From contig NEED01000023.1 in the NCBI GenBank assembly GCA_002110465.1, positions 209,297-273,296 on the forward strand: a DNA stretch of 64,000 nucleotides, read 5' to 3'. The notes under the pieces were generated by a model. It worked only from the letters and a program-made list of their open reading frames with translations. It was not told the DNA's origin and did not search any database. The DNA is from an unicellular cyanobacterium SU2 (lineage in GTDB: Bacteria > Cyanobacteriota > Cyanobacteriia > Cyanobacteriales > Microcystaceae). The translations under genes and the position numbers were made by a program. Positions within the stretch are counted from its first letter, which is position 1. Every line of letters starts with the position of its first letter. Shown here piece after piece: positions 18,868 to 27,433 of the stretch.

Positions 18868-19209
18868 ATGAACATTAAACAAAAATTTGACCAATATCCT
18901 CCTGATATGCAGCAATGGATGATTCAACAGGAGAAAACTAAATTAACTCGTATTGAACAAGCACTAACAAAAGGGAAAAAAGTTTATGATCAATTAAAAG
19001 ATGAAAATCGAGGTAAATGGTTAAAAGAAACAATTCAGTTGCTAGAAAAGTATTTAACCCTTCTTCCACAACGAAATTGCATTTTAGCCGACGTTTCTGA
19101 TGACTATATTTTGCAAGTATGGGAAAAGCTAGAAAGTGATTCTAGTTTACGGGAATTAATTTCCCAAGTGGAAACACGATATGAAGAATTACTCAAAATT
19201 CAATTTTAA
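18868..19209 (+). CDS. Hypothetical protein, 113 aa
   Basis: I do not recognise this protein. It is mostly helical and strongly charged, with DQYPPDMQQWMIQQEKTKL and WLKETIQLLEKYLTLLPQR near the middle, and has no signal peptide or membrane segment. The ATG at 18868 lacks an obvious ribosome binding site, although the frame is clean. Its last 4 nt overlap the end of the convergent channel-like gene on the other strand. Codon use looks like that of neighbours. It could be a small cytoplasmic regulator, but nothing visible supports a specific function. Confidence 0.6.
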   Translation: MNIKQKFDQYPPDMQQWMIQQEKTKLTRIEQALTKGKKVYDQLKDENRGKWLKETIQLLEKYLTLLPQRNCILADVSDDYILQVWEKLESDSSLRELISQVETRYEELLKIQF

Positions 19210-19670
19210 TCAGGTTTATTTAAACGTAATTGTTTGAGTAAACTATAGACAAGAGGAGAGAGGACAACCCCCATCGCTAAGACAAAAATTAACCCACTAA
19301 AAAGCGCATAAAGTGAGGCGAAAAACTTGGCACTATTGGTTGATAAGGGACTGACAGGACCCATCCCACTGAGGATCATAGATGCTTCTACCATTGAATC
19401 AATCCAACTCAAATGAGCGGTCCAATGATAGCCAAGAATACCAACAAAAAGACCGAGTAAGATAAAAAGAGTAGATAGACTCAGATAAGTCACAAAATCA
19501 CGAATAAACGTGTTTTCTGAGTGACTTTTTTGCTTCAAGAGTGATTCTACCTGCTTCCAGTCTTCCATGGATTTTGATGAGGGCTGTTGTTTTGAAAATA
19601 GATGGACATTAGCCGAATTTCTTGTAAATTCTTGTTTGGTTATTGTCATGCTCTTCAATTGTTGTCCCAT
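19206..19670 (-). CDS. Small membrane protein resembling a two-helix ion-channel pore module
   Basis: The 154-aa product has a polar N-terminus of ~65 residues, then a hydrophobic helix (LSTLFILLGLFVGILGYHW, about 83-101). Next comes a short pore-like loop with a SMILSGMGPVSP motif, then a second long helix (FFASLYALFSGLIFVLAMGVVLSPLVYSLL). Helix, pore loop and helix is the layout of potassium-channel pore domains, but GMGPV replaces the classical TVGYG filter. Similar small proteins are annotated as two-pore-domain-like channels. Ion selectivity cannot be inferred. It overlaps the convergent neighbour by 4 nt. Confidence 0.65.
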   Translation of the reverse strand: MGQQLKSMTITKQEFTRNSANVHLFSKQQPSSKSMEDWKQVESLLKQKSHSENTFIRDFVTYLSLSTLFILLGLFVGILGYHWTAHLSWIDSMVEASMILSGMGPVSPLSTNSAKFFASLYALFSGLIFVLAMGVVLSPLVYSLLKQLRLNKPD

Positions 19671-20010
19671 CTTTACCCTTTATAGTAAACATTCAACCCT
19701 AATAATAAACCCCCAAATCGGATTAGCCTAGTGGGGGGATGGAGAAATGTTACAAATTAGAAACATTAAAATTTTTGTAACAATTAATACAGTTAATCAA
19801 CAAAAAAAATGCTGCCAGTCAAATTACTTATTTTAAACATTTTCAAAAGCCCATTTTTCGATAGTTAATTAATACCAAAGATCAAAGATGCTCCCGATTA
19901 AAGTTATCTTCTTTGTTTGAGTTGCTAACATGGGGATTAAAAGAGCATTTGTCTTCATCCCCAATTTAAACCCCCTTCATGGGTAATATTGATTCTTAAC
20001 CTTCGGTTGT
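19671..20010. other. Intergenic gap
   Basis: This 340-nt AT-rich gap has no plausible gene. GGGGAT and ATCCCC near 19932-19963 can pair across a ~19-nt loop on the downstream side of the GMC gene, but there is no T run on either strand. Confidence 0.4.
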
Positions 20011-21528
20011 TTACTGAAACTTTTCTATCAGATGATCCCCCACCCGTAACGCATTAGCAATAATAGTTAAAGCAGGAGGAACCCCCGAACTTGATGGAAA
20101 GAAACTACTATCAACAACATAAAGATTTTCGAGATCATGGGTGCGACAGTTAAGATCAAGGACAGACGTTTTGGGATCTTCTCCAAAGCGACAGGTTCCG
20201 CATTGGTTAGCAACAGATTGGATCGGAACTTCTCCACGGGGATAAACAGCTAGTTTCTCAAAAACAGAACTTCCTAGCTTATTTTCTCCCTTTTTCAATA
20301 CATCTATCCAACGATAAATCAGGCGATCATGTGCCTCAATATTGTTAGGGGTGTATTCTACATACAGTTTGTCCCCTTTTACTCTAACCCGATTATTGGG
20401 GTCAGGTAAAGTTTCTGTATACATCCACCAACCAATAGACCGTTTTGCTAACTGCTTCAGTCCAAAACCAGGCATTCCCTTGGCCAAAACCGATAAAATA
20501 GGCGGAGACTCCGCGAAAATAATATCTTGGAGGAGTCCTCCTGTATTCTCAATATGACCCATTGGGTAAGGGAAATTTTCATCTCCCCAATAAAAATCAT
20601 TGACACTTACCGTCTTGAGGAATTGACCAGAATTAGACTTAACACTGAGTTCCACCATCGCGGTTTGATGATGCTTCATGAAATTACGTCCTAGTTGGTC
20701 GGAACTGTTTCCCAACCCGTTAGGATGTTTATGGTTAGCAGATTTGAGTAATAAGGCCGCGGAATTAATCGCACCACAGGCTAAAACGATGATATCACCG
20801 AAAAATAGATAAGATTGACCATTTATTTCTGCTTCTACTGCCCTAACTGCTTCTCCAGAGGAATTAGTGAGTAAACAAACCGCTTTTGCTGAAGTTTTTA
20901 AGGTAACATTGTCATGTTTTAAAGCCGGAACAATGCCAAATACTTCCGAGTCACCCGTGGGGTCATCTTCAGATCGGGTGAGACTCAAAGGTAAAGTGGT
21001 AGGATGTAACCCTTGTTGGGCGATCGCATCAACGATTTTTTGGATCTGAGGTTCATTTTCCACCGCAGGTAAAGGATAATCAGCACTACGATGGGGTTCG
21101 GTGGGATCATCTCCGCTTTTCCCATGAACCATGTACAGTTTTTCTGCTTCAGTATAATAGGGTTCAAAGTCGCTGTATTTTAATCCCCATGCGGGTGAAA
21201 TTCCTTCTTGATGTTCGACTTCTTCAAAGTCTTTTTCCCGCATTCTAACTAATGCTGCACTGTAAATTTTCGTATTCCCACCAACAGCATAATTAATCTG
21301 AGGAGAAAATATTTCTCCATCCTTATCATACCAGCGTTCGGGGGCGCGATAACGTTCTTTTTTAAAGACATCAACATTCGCCCTATTTTGTTCTTCTAGG
21401 GGCATAAAATCCCCCCGTTCTAGGATTAAAATTTTCTTACCGGTGGGGGCTAATTTATTAGCAATAGTTCCTCCTCCTGCCCCCGTCCCAATAATAATTA
21501 CGTCATAATGTTGATCATCAATAATCAT
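20011..21528 (-). CDS. GMC-family FAD oxidoreductase
   Basis: The 505-aa protein has the FAD-binding Rossmann motif DVIIIGTGAGGGTIANKLA near residues 9-27. It also shows the GMC signatures YAVGGNTKIYSAAL and LACGAINSAALLLKSAN, and the C-terminal segment QCGTCRFGEDPKTSVLDLNC followed by VVDSSFFPSSSGVPPALTIIANALRVGDHL. GMC enzymes oxidise alcohols, sugars or sterol-like substrates; the substrate is unknown here. It lies 87 nt downstream of ctaE on the same strand and may be co-transcribed with the oxidase genes. That would let a dehydrogenase and a terminal oxidase be expressed together. There is no clear export signal. Confidence 0.85.
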   Translation of the reverse strand: MIIDDQHYDVIIIGTGAGGGTIANKLAPTGKKILILERGDFMPLEEQNRANVDVFKKERYRAPERWYDKDGEIFSPQINYAVGGNTKIYSAALVRMREKDFEEVEHQEGISPAWGLKYSDFEPYYTEAEKLYMVHGKSGDDPTEPHRSADYPLPAVENEPQIQKIVDAIAQQGLHPTTLPLSLTRSEDDPTGDSEVFGIVPALKHDNVTLKTSAKAVCLLTNSSGEAVRAVEAEINGQSYLFFGDIIVLACGAINSAALLLKSANHKHPNGLGNSSDQLGRNFMKHHQTAMVELSVKSNSGQFLKTVSVNDFYWGDENFPYPMGHIENTGGLLQDIIFAESPPILSVLAKGMPGFGLKQLAKRSIGWWMYTETLPDPNNRVRVKGDKLYVEYTPNNIEAHDRLIYRWIDVLKKGENKLGSSVFEKLAVYPRGEVPIQSVANQCGTCRFGEDPKTSVLDLNCRTHDLENLYVVDSSFFPSSSGVPPALTIIANALRVGDHLIEKFQ

Positions 21529-21615
21529 AATTGCTTCTACCTAATATAATCATTGCTTAAGGTTAACTTGGGTAGGGATCAATAGTTTTATAATCCCTAC
21601 GGAAGTCATTAAATA

Positions 21616-22218
21616 CTATTGCCAAAGGTACAGTAATACAAATAAAACAATCCAAATGACATCAACAAAATGCCAGAATAAGGAGGTGGCAGTTACCCCA
21701 AAATGTCCCTCATCATAGTTTCCTGGGAAAAAGGATCTACCTAACATAATGCCTTGTAATAGAATCCCCGTAAAAACGTGCAACCCATGAAATCCAGTTA
21801 ATAGATAAAACATTCCCCCAAAGACCCCAGAGGTAAAGCCAAATTCGAGACCATTCCATTCGATCGCCTGTCCAATCAAAAAATAGGTTCCCATGCCCAT
21901 CGTTAAAAATAGAAAGAGTCTAAACCCCCATAATTGTCTCTTTTCTAGATATTGTTCGGCGATATAAATAACGAAACTACTAGAGACTAAAACCACCGTA
22001 TTAATCGCGGGTTCTTTAATTTCGAGTCCCGTTACTCCCGCCGGTAGCCAGTCAATAGTAGTAGTTTTGTAAACAATATAACCCGCAAAAAAACTCAAGA
22101 AAATGATACTTTCTGAGAGAAGAAACACCACAAAAGCAAATAAACTATTCCCCTCTGCATCATGTTCATGTTCTCCAATTGCACCGTGTAACTGTTGTGA
22201 TGAAATTGAACTATCCAT
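21616..22218 (-). CDS. ctaE: Heme-copper oxidase subunit III (ARTO type)
   Basis: The 200-aa protein has about five membrane helices and subunit III motifs such as ESIIFLSFFAGYIVY, FYLLTGFHGLHVFTGILLQG and TATSLFWHFVDVIWIVLFVLLYLW. I chose the ATG at 22218 because GGAGG lies 5 nt before it; a TTG four codons earlier contains that site. Subunit III stabilises the core oxidase and does not carry redox centres. It follows ctaD on the same strand by 84 nt. Assignment to the alternative oxidase rests on the linked ctaC, which lacks the CuA site. Confidence 0.9.
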   Translation of the reverse strand: MDSSISSQQLHGAIGEHEHDAEGNSLFAFVVFLLSESIIFLSFFAGYIVYKTTTIDWLPAGVTGLEIKEPAINTVVLVSSSFVIYIAEQYLEKRQLWGFRLFLFLTMGMGTYFLIGQAIEWNGLEFGFTSGVFGGMFYLLTGFHGLHVFTGILLQGIMLGRSFFPGNYDEGHFGVTATSLFWHFVDVIWIVLFVLLYLWQ

Positions 22219-22270
22219 TTTATCCTCCAAATTTTTAGATGAGGTCTAATGAGTCAATAGCCAACACTTA

Positions 22271-22306
22271 AAAAGTATCAACTATCAACGATTAACTATC
22301 AACTAC
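22271..22306. repeat. Heptameric short tandem repeat at the end of ctaD
   Basis: Successive TCAACTA, TCAACGA, TTAACTA and TCAACTA units cover this stretch between ctaE and ctaD. On the minus strand they read TAGTTGA, and the ctaD TAG stop (complement of 22303-22305) belongs to the outermost unit. Confidence 0.65.
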
Positions 22307-23982
22307 TCGTTATGTCCTAATACCCCTTCAAGGTTGCTAACCAACGGTTCTGACTTCCCATAACTATAGGGTTCGGAAATAACCACCGGAAGATCTTCAA
22401 AATTTTCCACAGAAGGAGGCGAAGAAATTAACCACTCTAACCCAATAGCCCGCCAGGGGTTACTGGTAGCTAATGGCCCTTGTATCCAAGAACTCACCAT
22501 ATTGACGATAAAGGGCAAGGTAGACATTCCTAGCAAAAATGCGCCAAAACTCGCCACCACGTTCCAAAAAGTGTATTCAGGGTCATAAGAAGCCACCCGA
22601 CGCAACATTCCTTGTAATCCTAACGGGTGCATGGGTAAAAAGTTCAAATTGGTTCCAATAAACGCTAACCAAAAGTGAACCTGTCCCCAACTTTCGTAAT
22701 ACATCCGTCCGGTCATTTTAGGGAACCAATGATAAATGGCGGCAAACATTCCCATGGTGACGGTTCCATAGAGAACGTAATGGAAATGTCCCACCACAAA
22801 ATAGGTGTTATTGACATGAATATCCACGGGAACGGCTGATAACATGATGCCCGTTACCCCCGCAAAAATAAACATGACTAACCCCCCCATGGCAAATAAC
22901 ATGGGGGTATTGAGACGCAATTTACCGCCCCATATCGTGGCTACCCAAGCAAACACTTTAATTCCGGTGGGAACCGAGACACACATGGTAGATAACATAA
23001 ACACCATTCGCATCCAACCAGGAGTACCACTGGCATACATGTGGTGTACCCACACCAAACCACTCACCCCCGCAATTAATAACGAAGAGATGGCAACAAT
23101 TTTGTAACCAAATAGGGGTTTACGAGAATAAACGGGAAAAATTTCCGAGAAAATCCCAAAAATAGGCAGGATAATGACGTAGACTGCCGGATGAGAATAG
23201 AACCAGAAAAAGTGTTGGAATAAAATCGGGTTTCCCCCTCTAGAGGGGTCAAAAAAGCTGGTTCCCACAGTGACATCAAACAGTAACATCACTGCCCCTG
23301 CGGTAAGGGCAGGAAGTCCAAATAATTGAATGATTTGCGCGCTAAAAACCGCCCAAACAAAAATAGGCATCCGAAAAAAGGTCATGCCAGGGGCGCGCAT
23401 TTTAACCACCGTGGTGACGAAATTGACCGCCCCCATAATGGAGGACACCCCAGAAATAGCTACGGCTAACAACCAAAGAACTTGCCCCGTTATCAACTGT
23501 CCCGTGGGATTTTGCACACTTACCGGCGGATATGACCACCATCCGGCTTGTGCCGACCCGCTAGGGACAAAAAAGCTGGCTATCATAAAAATTCCCACCA
23601 CTGGAACCATCCAAAAGGCGGCTGCATTGAGGCGAGGAAACGCCATGTCTTTGGCCCCAATCATAATGGGAACCAAATAGTTAGCTAATCCCACTAATGA
23701 GGGAAATGTCCACAAAAATAGCATAATGGTGCCGTGCATGGTGAACATTCCGTTATAAAAGGTGCGATCGACTAAATCCGCTTCAGGGGTAATTAATTCT
23801 CCCCGAATGACCATGGCAAAAATGCCACCCACGAGGAAGAAAATAAAAGAAGTCACGAGATATTGAATCCCAATGACTTTATGATCCGTACTAAAGCTAA
23901 AATATCGTCGCCAATTCCTGGCCGATAGGTCTTGATAGCTTTCTGTGATAATGTTTTTTTGTTGAGTTTGACTGTCTGTCAT
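22303..23982 (-). CDS. ctaD: Heme-copper oxidase subunit I (ARTO, A2-type)
   Basis: This catalytic subunit reduces oxygen to water and pumps protons. The 559-aa protein has twelve membrane helices, heme ligand region MFTMHGTIMLFLW, the CuB histidine pair in WVHHMYASGTPG, and the late heme ligands in VGHFHYVLYG. The helix VI motif reads FWFYSHPAVYVIILP. The usual glutamate of GHPEVY is replaced by the tyrosine-serine (YS) version of A2-type oxidases. The ATG is preceded by TAAGG. Gene order ctaC-ctaD-ctaE is standard. With the CuA-less ctaC it forms the cyanobacterial alternative respiratory terminal oxidase. Confidence 0.95.
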   Translation of the reverse strand: MTDSQTQQKNIITESYQDLSARNWRRYFSFSTDHKVIGIQYLVTSFIFFLVGGIFAMVIRGELITPEADLVDRTFYNGMFTMHGTIMLFLWTFPSLVGLANYLVPIMIGAKDMAFPRLNAAAFWMVPVVGIFMIASFFVPSGSAQAGWWSYPPVSVQNPTGQLITGQVLWLLAVAISGVSSIMGAVNFVTTVVKMRAPGMTFFRMPIFVWAVFSAQIIQLFGLPALTAGAVMLLFDVTVGTSFFDPSRGGNPILFQHFFWFYSHPAVYVIILPIFGIFSEIFPVYSRKPLFGYKIVAISSLLIAGVSGLVWVHHMYASGTPGWMRMVFMLSTMCVSVPTGIKVFAWVATIWGGKLRLNTPMLFAMGGLVMFIFAGVTGIMLSAVPVDIHVNNTYFVVGHFHYVLYGTVTMGMFAAIYHWFPKMTGRMYYESWGQVHFWLAFIGTNLNFLPMHPLGLQGMLRRVASYDPEYTFWNVVASFGAFLLGMSTLPFIVNMVSSWIQGPLATSNPWRAIGLEWLISSPPSVENFEDLPVVISEPYSYGKSEPLVSNLEGVLGHNE

Positions 23983-24120
23983 GGATTTTTGCCTTACATC
24001 GAATTCGGCTAATGATGAAGGATTAAGGTTTTTTACAAAGATTGATAAGGAGAGTGGGGAGACAAGGAGGACAAGGGAGAAACGTTGACTCTGAATCCTG
24101 AACTCGGAACTTACATTTTT

Positions 24121-25011
24121 TTACGTGGGATAATTAACTACTGGGGGTTCTGCGGGAACAATAGTCGGCCAACCCGTTTTAAAGGCTTTTTCGCTTTGTT
24201 TGGCATATTCTGAAGCGGCCACATTATTAGCAGGAGACGGTTTACGTTTAGCGGCTTCGGATAACCATTTTTGGTAAGCTTCGGGGGACTCTACCACGAC
24301 ATCCGTTTGCATGGTGGCAAAATAGGTTCCACTAAATTGAGAGTCTCTGAGGCGATATGTTCCTTCTTTAATGGGGGTAAATTCAAAGTTGGTGGTTTCG
24401 TTGGGAACAATGTCTTGTTTAACGCGAAAAGCTGGAATATATAAGCCATGTAGCACATCTTCGGACTTTAAAGCTAAGCGAACTCTCTGATTCGCCGGAA
24501 GATGTAATTCTGTACTGGTGACATTGTTTTCAGGATACCGAAACACCCAAGACCACTGTTTGGCCAACACTTCAATTGCTTCATTGGGTTCATCTGGGGT
24601 AACAGTAGCGGTTTTACCTGACATCATGGGTAAGGGACTCACCTCTGTTGCACCCCGAATGGCCATTTGATCGTAAATGTAATAGCTATATCCGGCTAAC
24701 CAAAAAACCAACAGAATAGGAATAGCTGTCCAAACAATTTCAAGGGCGATATTCCCTTCAATATGAGGGCCATCACTATAATCATATTTAGCTGCCCGTT
24801 GAAACACCACAGCGTAAATCATGACCCCAGTAATGCCTAGGAAAATAAAGGTTCCTAGAGTCACTAAAAAGGCGAATAATTTGTCAATTAAAAGAGATTC
24901 TGCCGACGCTTGGGGGGGAAACCAAGAATAAGAAACTTGTCCCATCCAAAGGCTAACCGCAGTTAGGGCGATCGCATAAGCAACCAAAAATAAAATATTA
25001 CGCAATTTCAT
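24121..25011 (-). CDS. ctaC: Heme-copper oxidase subunit II lacking CuA ligands (ARTO)
   Basis: The 296-aa protein has two N-terminal membrane helices and a periplasmic/lumenal cupredoxin domain (KQWSWVFRYPENN, VLHGLYIPAFRVKQDIVPN, EGTYRLRDSQFSGTYFATM). In cytochrome c oxidases the last region reads roughly CxELCGxxHxxM. Here both cysteines are replaced (D and S), the glutamate is Q and the histidine is F, leaving only the first histidine and the methionine. A CuA centre is therefore not expected, as known for cyanobacterial ARTO, thought to take electrons from quinol. The start at 25011 (MKLRNI) is chosen over an upstream TTG. ctaD follows 138 nt downstream. Confidence 0.93.
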   Translation of the reverse strand: MKLRNILFLVAYAIALTAVSLWMGQVSYSWFPPQASAESLLIDKLFAFLVTLGTFIFLGITGVMIYAVVFQRAAKYDYSDGPHIEGNIALEIVWTAIPILLVFWLAGYSYYIYDQMAIRGATEVSPLPMMSGKTATVTPDEPNEAIEVLAKQWSWVFRYPENNVTSTELHLPANQRVRLALKSEDVLHGLYIPAFRVKQDIVPNETTNFEFTPIKEGTYRLRDSQFSGTYFATMQTDVVVESPEAYQKWLSEAAKRKPSPANNVAASEYAKQSEKAFKTGWPTIVPAEPPVVNYPT

Positions 25012-25056
25012 AATTAAGTCCCAGAACAATAACAGTAATGGCGATTCGTAAGGGGT

Positions 25057-25695
25057 TTACTCGAAAATATCTGACGGTTGACTGTCAACTTCTGACATCA
25101 ATAACTGAGATTCTTGTCCTGATTCCAACAATTGATCCGCCGTATTATGAACCCCGAATTCTGCGGCAATTTGCGCCCCTAATGTGCCATGAATAAACAA
25201 CAAAAATAACATAAAGAAACCCACTCCCAAATAACTCCATTGCACTTGAAGGGTTCTTTCTTTTCGCCACAAAAATCTTTGAAACCCTCTCCAGATAGTC
25301 ATTCCTACCATAAAGGCGAGGAGAAAAACACCCCCAACCCCATGCCATAACATGGTGGTCATTGCATCCATCCCCCAGGCACTTTTAACATCTGTAATGG
25401 GGTTGGCCAGCATCATTTCGTAAAATCCGGCAGCTACTGTAAATACCGTAACAATCGAAGCAGCTAAGAGGTTATACCAGCCCACATCAAAGAAATTACT
25501 ACGAATAGCGGGAATAGCAAAGAATTTAAACACGGGTTTTTGGAACCCAAACATCGCCCCTAGGGTGTCAAAGACAATGGCAATGATAAATAAACCCAAG
25601 GTTAAATGAACTAAGTTAGGATGAATGGGAATCGCATAAGGTAGTCCATTCGCTCCTAAATCGGCTTTTAATGTATTAATAACTTCCGGATTCAT
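25057..25695 (-). CDS. DUF2231 membrane protein (first of pair next to ctaC)
   Basis: The 212-aa protein has four membrane helices and begins with the IHPNLVHLTLGLFIIAIVFD signature of DUF2231. Further histidines sit near helix ends (MLWHGVGG, FIHGTLG, FGVHNT), which would suit heme or quinol binding, but this is inference. It lies 45 nt upstream of ctaC, and its ATG overlaps the stop of the other DUF2231 gene as TAATG. It is therefore part of the oxidase operon and likely an accessory or electron-transfer partner of ARTO. Confidence 0.85.
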   Translation of the reverse strand: MNPEVINTLKADLGANGLPYAIPIHPNLVHLTLGLFIIAIVFDTLGAMFGFQKPVFKFFAIPAIRSNFFDVGWYNLLAASIVTVFTVAAGFYEMMLANPITDVKSAWGMDAMTTMLWHGVGGVFLLAFMVGMTIWRGFQRFLWRKERTLQVQWSYLGVGFFMLFLLFIHGTLGAQIAAEFGVHNTADQLLESGQESQLLMSEVDSQPSDIFE

Positions 25696-26195
25696 TATTG
25701 TAAAATTCCCTCCTTAATGGCTTCAACAACAGGGACGGTATGGAGTCCATATACCCACACTAATTCGTCTCCGAGATACACTTGAACGCCAACAATTGCC
25801 ACTAAAACTACTCCTAATCCTAGATAGGGAATAGGAAGTTTTTCTGGGTTTTTTGAGCGAATTACATAACGCCACCCCGTAATTCCCGCAATAATTCCTG
25901 ATAATGACCAACCAATCAATGTATGAAGATGTAAAACTGGTTCTACCGCTTCATAAGGTTGGGCTAATCCCGCCTCATATTGACCAAAAATAATGGCAAC
26001 AAAGATAGAAGCGGTGGCAATTAACATATTCCACCAACTTACTTCATATAAACGAGGATTACGAGTGAAATAACCAATCACATCGCATAAAAAAGCAAAC
26101 AAAACCATTGCAATCACGAAATGTACAACGATGGGATGAATGGTATCGGGATAGGGCAAATTATGGTCATTCAAAGGTGGAAGATAGTTAAACAT
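25695..26195 (-). CDS. DUF2231 membrane protein (second of pair, first gene of the oxidase operon)
   Basis: The 166-aa product (start chosen at MFNYLPPLNDHN, preceded by GAGAAAAT) has four membrane helices. It shares with its neighbour the IHPIVVHFVIAMVLFAFLCD motif and late histidines (VLHLHTLIGW, YGLHTV). A longer version starting at 26273 would add 26 residues unlike the family. It is the promoter-proximal gene of the minus-strand set DUF2231-DUF2231-ctaC-ctaD-ctaE. The two proteins look like diverged paralogues that could form a heterodimer in the membrane. Confidence 0.82.
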   Translation of the reverse strand: MFNYLPPLNDHNLPYPDTIHPIVVHFVIAMVLFAFLCDVIGYFTRNPRLYEVSWWNMLIATASIFVAIIFGQYEAGLAQPYEAVEPVLHLHTLIGWSLSGIIAGITGWRYVIRSKNPEKLPIPYLGLGVVLVAIVGVQVYLGDELVWVYGLHTVPVVEAIKEGILQ

Positions 26196-26512
26196 ATTTT
26201 CTCTACTTGGCAGATCTTCACCTGTCAGTACATTTCTTAAGTCTTTGGTAACAAATATTATGAGATTGATCAAAAAATATTTGTATATTTTATGACTTTT
26301 TAATTAATTAAGAAGTAACTGTATATCTTGCAACTTTTTAATATTTATTTAAGATAAAAACGGCAGTTTTATATTTGAATGATCTGACGTTTTTCTATTT
26401 TTATGAATAACTATTTTTGGCATAAGAAAAACTTCAAAAAATTTTATGATTAAAACTAGATAAATAAGCTATAATTGCAAAAATATTTAAAAAAATAAAT
26501 CATTGATCTGTT
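26196..26512. other. Divergent promoter region, oxidase operon / Uma2 gene
   Basis: This ~317-nt, very AT-rich gap separates the leftward oxidase operon from a rightward gene. Promoters for both must lie here. I see no hairpin or operator that I could name. Confidence 0.4.
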
Positions 26513-27082
26513 ATGGAAGCAACAGTCATCAAAATCCACTCTATCGAAGAGTATTTACAGCAAGAAGAACAAGCAGAGTTTAAAAGCGAGTATATCGACG
26601 GGCAAATTGTTTCCATGACAGGTGGAACAACAAATCATAATCAAATCGTAGGCAATATCTATGCTGAATTAAATTTTGCCTTTAACAAACTAGATTATCG
26701 TGTTTATATGGGAGATGTGAGACTTTGGATACCAGAGAAACGAATTTTCACCTATCCAGATATCATGGTAATTCAAGCAAACCCTATATATTATGAAAAT
26801 CGCAAAGATACAATTATTAACCCCAGTTTAATTATTGAAGTCTTATCCCCATCAACCCAAAATTATGATAAAGAAGGCAAATTTGCTGCTTATCGAACCA
26901 TCAAGACTTTTCAAGAATATATATTAATTAGTCAAACGCAAATCTACGGCGCAAAATTTGTGAAAACAGGGGAGAAAAAATGGTTATTTCAAGAGTATTA
27001 CCAAGAAGATCAACAAATTGACTTAGAAATAAATAACATTAGTTTAAGTTTTGCTGATATTTATCACAAAGTTGCTCTATGA
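26513..27082 (+). CDS. Uma2 family (DUF820) predicted endonuclease
   Basis: The 189-aa protein shows the PD-(D/E)XK-like Uma2 pattern: FKSEYIDGQIVSMTGGT, then NQIVGNIYAEL, YMGDVRLWIP, YPDIMVI, PSLIIEVLSPSTQNYDK and AAYRTIKTFQEYILI. The acidic residues of YPDIMV and the IEVLS segment are the presumed catalytic positions. These genes occur in dozens of copies per cyanobacterial genome and their substrate is unknown. There is no linked partner gene, so it appears to be a single-gene element. Confidence 0.85.
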   Translation: MEATVIKIHSIEEYLQQEEQAEFKSEYIDGQIVSMTGGTTNHNQIVGNIYAELNFAFNKLDYRVYMGDVRLWIPEKRIFTYPDIMVIQANPIYYENRKDTIINPSLIIEVLSPSTQNYDKEGKFAAYRTIKTFQEYILISQTQIYGAKFVKTGEKKWLFQEYYQEDQQIDLEINNISLSFADIYHKVAL

Positions 27083-27433
27083 ATTATTATCTGAGTATTT
27101 CAACTTATATCATCTAATTCTTTATTTTAAATATCAATAAATCTTGACAATTTTCACAAAAATTGAGTAAAGACGACTCAGAATATTTGGGAATCAAGCA
27201 GTTTTGTAACCATCAAACAGTATTAATATATACTTTAAAATCTATTCAAATAAATTACGCTATTAGATAAAGACAACCATAACCTTTAAGGACTCTCCTA
27301 AAAATCACCTCAACGAAATGTTTGACTTTCAATACATCTAAGAATTTTCAATAATTTAAAGATGTATTAGTTTTGTTTGAGTATCAGTATTTCTAAAGTT
27401 TTCCAGACCAATCCAACAAAGAGACAAAAACTT
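27083..27433. other. Intergenic gap upstream of ndh-2
   Basis: The 351-nt AT-rich gap has no gene with a ribosome binding site. It must contain the ndh-2 promoter; I cannot pick -35/-10 elements with confidence. Confidence 0.4.

Noticed and set aside
24121-25011. Loss of CuA ligands in ctaC as a disabling mutation
   Set aside because: Loss of these ligands is a known trait of cyanobacterial ARTO, and the linked genes are intact, so it is not a pseudogene.
26513-27082. Uma2 gene as part of a toxin or restriction system
   Set aside because: There is no antitoxin, methylase or other partner nearby, and similar lone Uma2 genes are very common in cyanobacteria.
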